Shown here one piece after another: positions 62,816 through 64,000 of a stretch of DNA of 64,000 bases (within the stretch, counting starts at the first letter, position 1; each line of letters opens with the position of its first letter). This DNA comes from Arachidicoccus terrestris. Its GTDB lineage: Bacteria; Bacteroidota; Bacteroidia; Chitinophagales; Chitinophagaceae. Made by a program: the position numbers and the translations under genes. The stretch spans positions 806,001 through 870,000 of the forward strand of contig NZ_CP083387.1 in assembly GCF_020042345.1 (NCBI RefSeq), written 5' to 3'. A model generated the notes under the pieces. The model had not been told where the DNA came from, did no database searches, and was given only the letters and a program-made list of their open reading frames with translations.

Positions 62816-64000
62816 TTAATTAGCCGGACCGGCGTTTTCCACCAGGCAAGTCTGCAAGTGGAGGTCAAAGGTGATAATGATCCAGTAGCGCTTATCAGGA
62901 TCAGGTAACGTATAGGATAGATTTTTACCGCTGCTTCCCTGGATCAGCTGCCCGTCAAGCGTTCTGTCATAGCGCCAGAAAGGCGACAGCCACTTGTCAT
63001 TTACAGGATCCCTGGGTGTAAGCGTAAAGCTCACCAGCTGATGCATCTTAACCTTTGTGACATACCTGAAAGGATTGCCCGGTTCCGGCGTGCATTCCAC
63101 GGCCCCCTTTGGCCGGGAAGCACCCGGATAATCATCGAAAAAAGCACCGGCCATGGCCAGGGGATTATCAGGCAGCGCCCAGGCCTCTGACGGATCCGGC
63201 GTTACCTTTTTTACCTGATACGACTCTGTTTTCGTGTCCACATCTATAACGTAATAGCCCTTATCCGGCAGCGTAATCGGCAGGGAATGCTGATCACTGG
63301 AGGTCAGATCACCTGGTTTGCCCATGGGATCCTGTCCAAAGCGATAACCGTTAAATGATTTCTGTCCAAGCAAGAATATCTCTGTACCTGCCTCGGGTGC
63401 GTAATAGCCGACCTGATAAACATAATCTCCTGTCCTTGTCACTTTTCCGGGCATCCCGGAAAGGTATCTCGAAAAATCACCGCCAGTGGCTGCAGGAGCG
63501 ACATATAATGGGAGGTCTCCTGCGTAAGGCACTTTTCTTGAAACGCGTATCATCACCGTTTTCTGCGTCATAAGGCCGGACACGTCATATACGAAAACGG
63601 TCAGCGGAAAACTGCCTTTTTTCAATGGCAACGCCAGTGTCTTTTTAAAATCAAATTCGTTTCCGCTGATGGTCACTGAATCATCAACGGACAGGTCCGG
63701 TGCTTTCAATACCACCGCTCCCAGTCCGCTGTTGTCCTGCAGGGCTATATCGAGATTGAGTACCGCTTTATCGTTTTCAATTTCTACGATATAATCTTCA
63801 AGCGGCGTCTTAAAAGAGGGCTTTTCTATATCGGAGAGTTTAATTTCAGTGGTGGCCTGTCCGCCATACACATTGGTTGCTGTAATGAAGATCACACTGC
63901 TGTCCTTTTGCCGGCTAAGCGGTGCCTTCAGCACTCTGTCCAGTGTATATTCTTTAATCAGGCTGTCTTGCGCGATCTTAATGGTTTGGTCAACGTAAAA
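62816..64000 (-). CDS. Sialic-acid locus surface/envelope protein (N-terminus outside window)
   Basis: At least 394 residues; the frame runs off the right edge without a stop, and the GTG at 63934 is not taken as a start because coding continues to 64000 (KIAQDSLIKEYTLDRV). The protein is built of beta-rich segments: Ig-like stretches with GGQATTEIKLSDI and FVYDVSGLMTQKTVMIRVS, then a C-terminal region with aromatic-rich strands (RYWIIITFDL). It lacks enzyme motifs. Its place at the start of the cluster suits a SusE/F-like or glycan-binding lipoprotein, probably after SusC/SusD genes that lie outside the window. The family assignment is not certain. Confidence 0.6.
   Translation of the reverse strand, partial: FYVDQTIKIAQDSLIKEYTLDRVLKAPLSRQKDSSVIFITATNVYGGQATTEIKLSDIEKPSFKTPLEDYIVEIENDKAVLNLDIALQDNSGLGAVVLKAPDLSVDDSVTISGNEFDFKKTLALPLKKGSFPLTVFVYDVSGLMTQKTVMIRVSRKVPYAGDLPLYVAPAATGGDFSRYLSGMPGKVTRTGDYVYQVGYYAPEAGTEIFLLGQKSFNGYRFGQDPMGKPGDLTSSDQHSLPITLPDKGYYVIDVDTKTESYQVKKVTPDPSEAWALPDNPLAMAGAFFDDYPGASRPKGAVECTPEPGNPFRYVTKVKMHQLVSFTLTPRDPVNDKWLSPFWRYDRTLDGQLIQGSSGKNLSYTLPDPDKRYWIIITFDLHLQTCLVENAGPAN

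Noticed and set aside
1-64000. CRISPR array
   Set aside because: No regularly spaced repeat units were seen. The only repeats are IS ends, target duplications, hairpins and palindromes.

Overview
The window looks like a chromosomal segment of a Bacteroidota bacterium, most likely a Chitinophagaceae relative. The evidence is the PorX-type PglZ response regulator of the type IX secretion system, several TonB-linked outer-membrane receptors of Bacteroidota type, a sialic-acid utilisation locus with a surface protein of the kind found in polysaccharide loci, start codons without Shine-Dalgarno sequences, and repeated -7 boxes of the form TAnnTTTG. No phage, plasmid, CRISPR or rRNA genes were seen.

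Region by region. 1-7.5 kb is a metal-homeostasis island: a ZnuD-like TonB receptor running off the left edge, behind a promoter that overlaps a 15-bp palindrome; a 5'-truncated molybdopterin oxidoreductase-like gene; a DUF1593 hydrolase; a long multicopper oxidase with an inserted heavy-metal-binding motif and a CopB-like tail; a DUF3347 protein; and a small Cys/His-rich secreted protein. 7.6-14.4 kb carries two outer-membrane beta-barrel receptors and a TlpA-like thioredoxin. 14.5-17 kb is a translationally coupled pair, a MazG-like pyrophosphohydrolase and a GIY-YIG/DUF2075 ATPase, which is a candidate defence or nucleic-acid-stress module. 17.2-23.9 kb is sbcD-sbcC, with sbcC split by a complete insertion sequence flanked by 6-bp target duplications. 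24-27.3 kb holds a sulfatase, a DinB-fold protein and a small lipoprotein. 27.4-42 kb is largely housekeeping: tRNA-Gln, pnp, rpsO, rlmD, a pair of rhomboids (one apparently catalytically dead), pdxH, rpe, a TPR lipoprotein, marC, a universal stress protein, crcB, an OmpA lipoprotein, a DUF1835/DUF3658-like protein and porX. 42.3-48.2 kb is an RND tripartite efflux operon. 48.6-51.2 kb is clpB. Its terminator hairpin is duplicated on both sides of an IS4-superfamily element (51.3-53.0 kb) that carries an extra AbrB-like ORF. A perfect 27-bp-arm palindrome follows at 53.1 kb, then a calcineurin-like phosphoesterase.

From 54.3 kb to the right edge lies a minus-strand sialic-acid catabolic operon. 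It encodes a surface protein (5' end outside the window), a DHDPS-family protein, an exo-sialidase, an N-acetylneuraminate lyase, a kelch-type mutarotase, an MFS transporter, a sialate O-acetylesterase and a ROK kinase. Together these would release sialic acid from glycans, remove O-acetyl groups, equilibrate anomers, import and cleave the sugar, and phosphorylate a product amino sugar. No ManNAc/GlcNAc epimerase is seen inside the window. The SusC/SusD pair would be expected just beyond the right edge.
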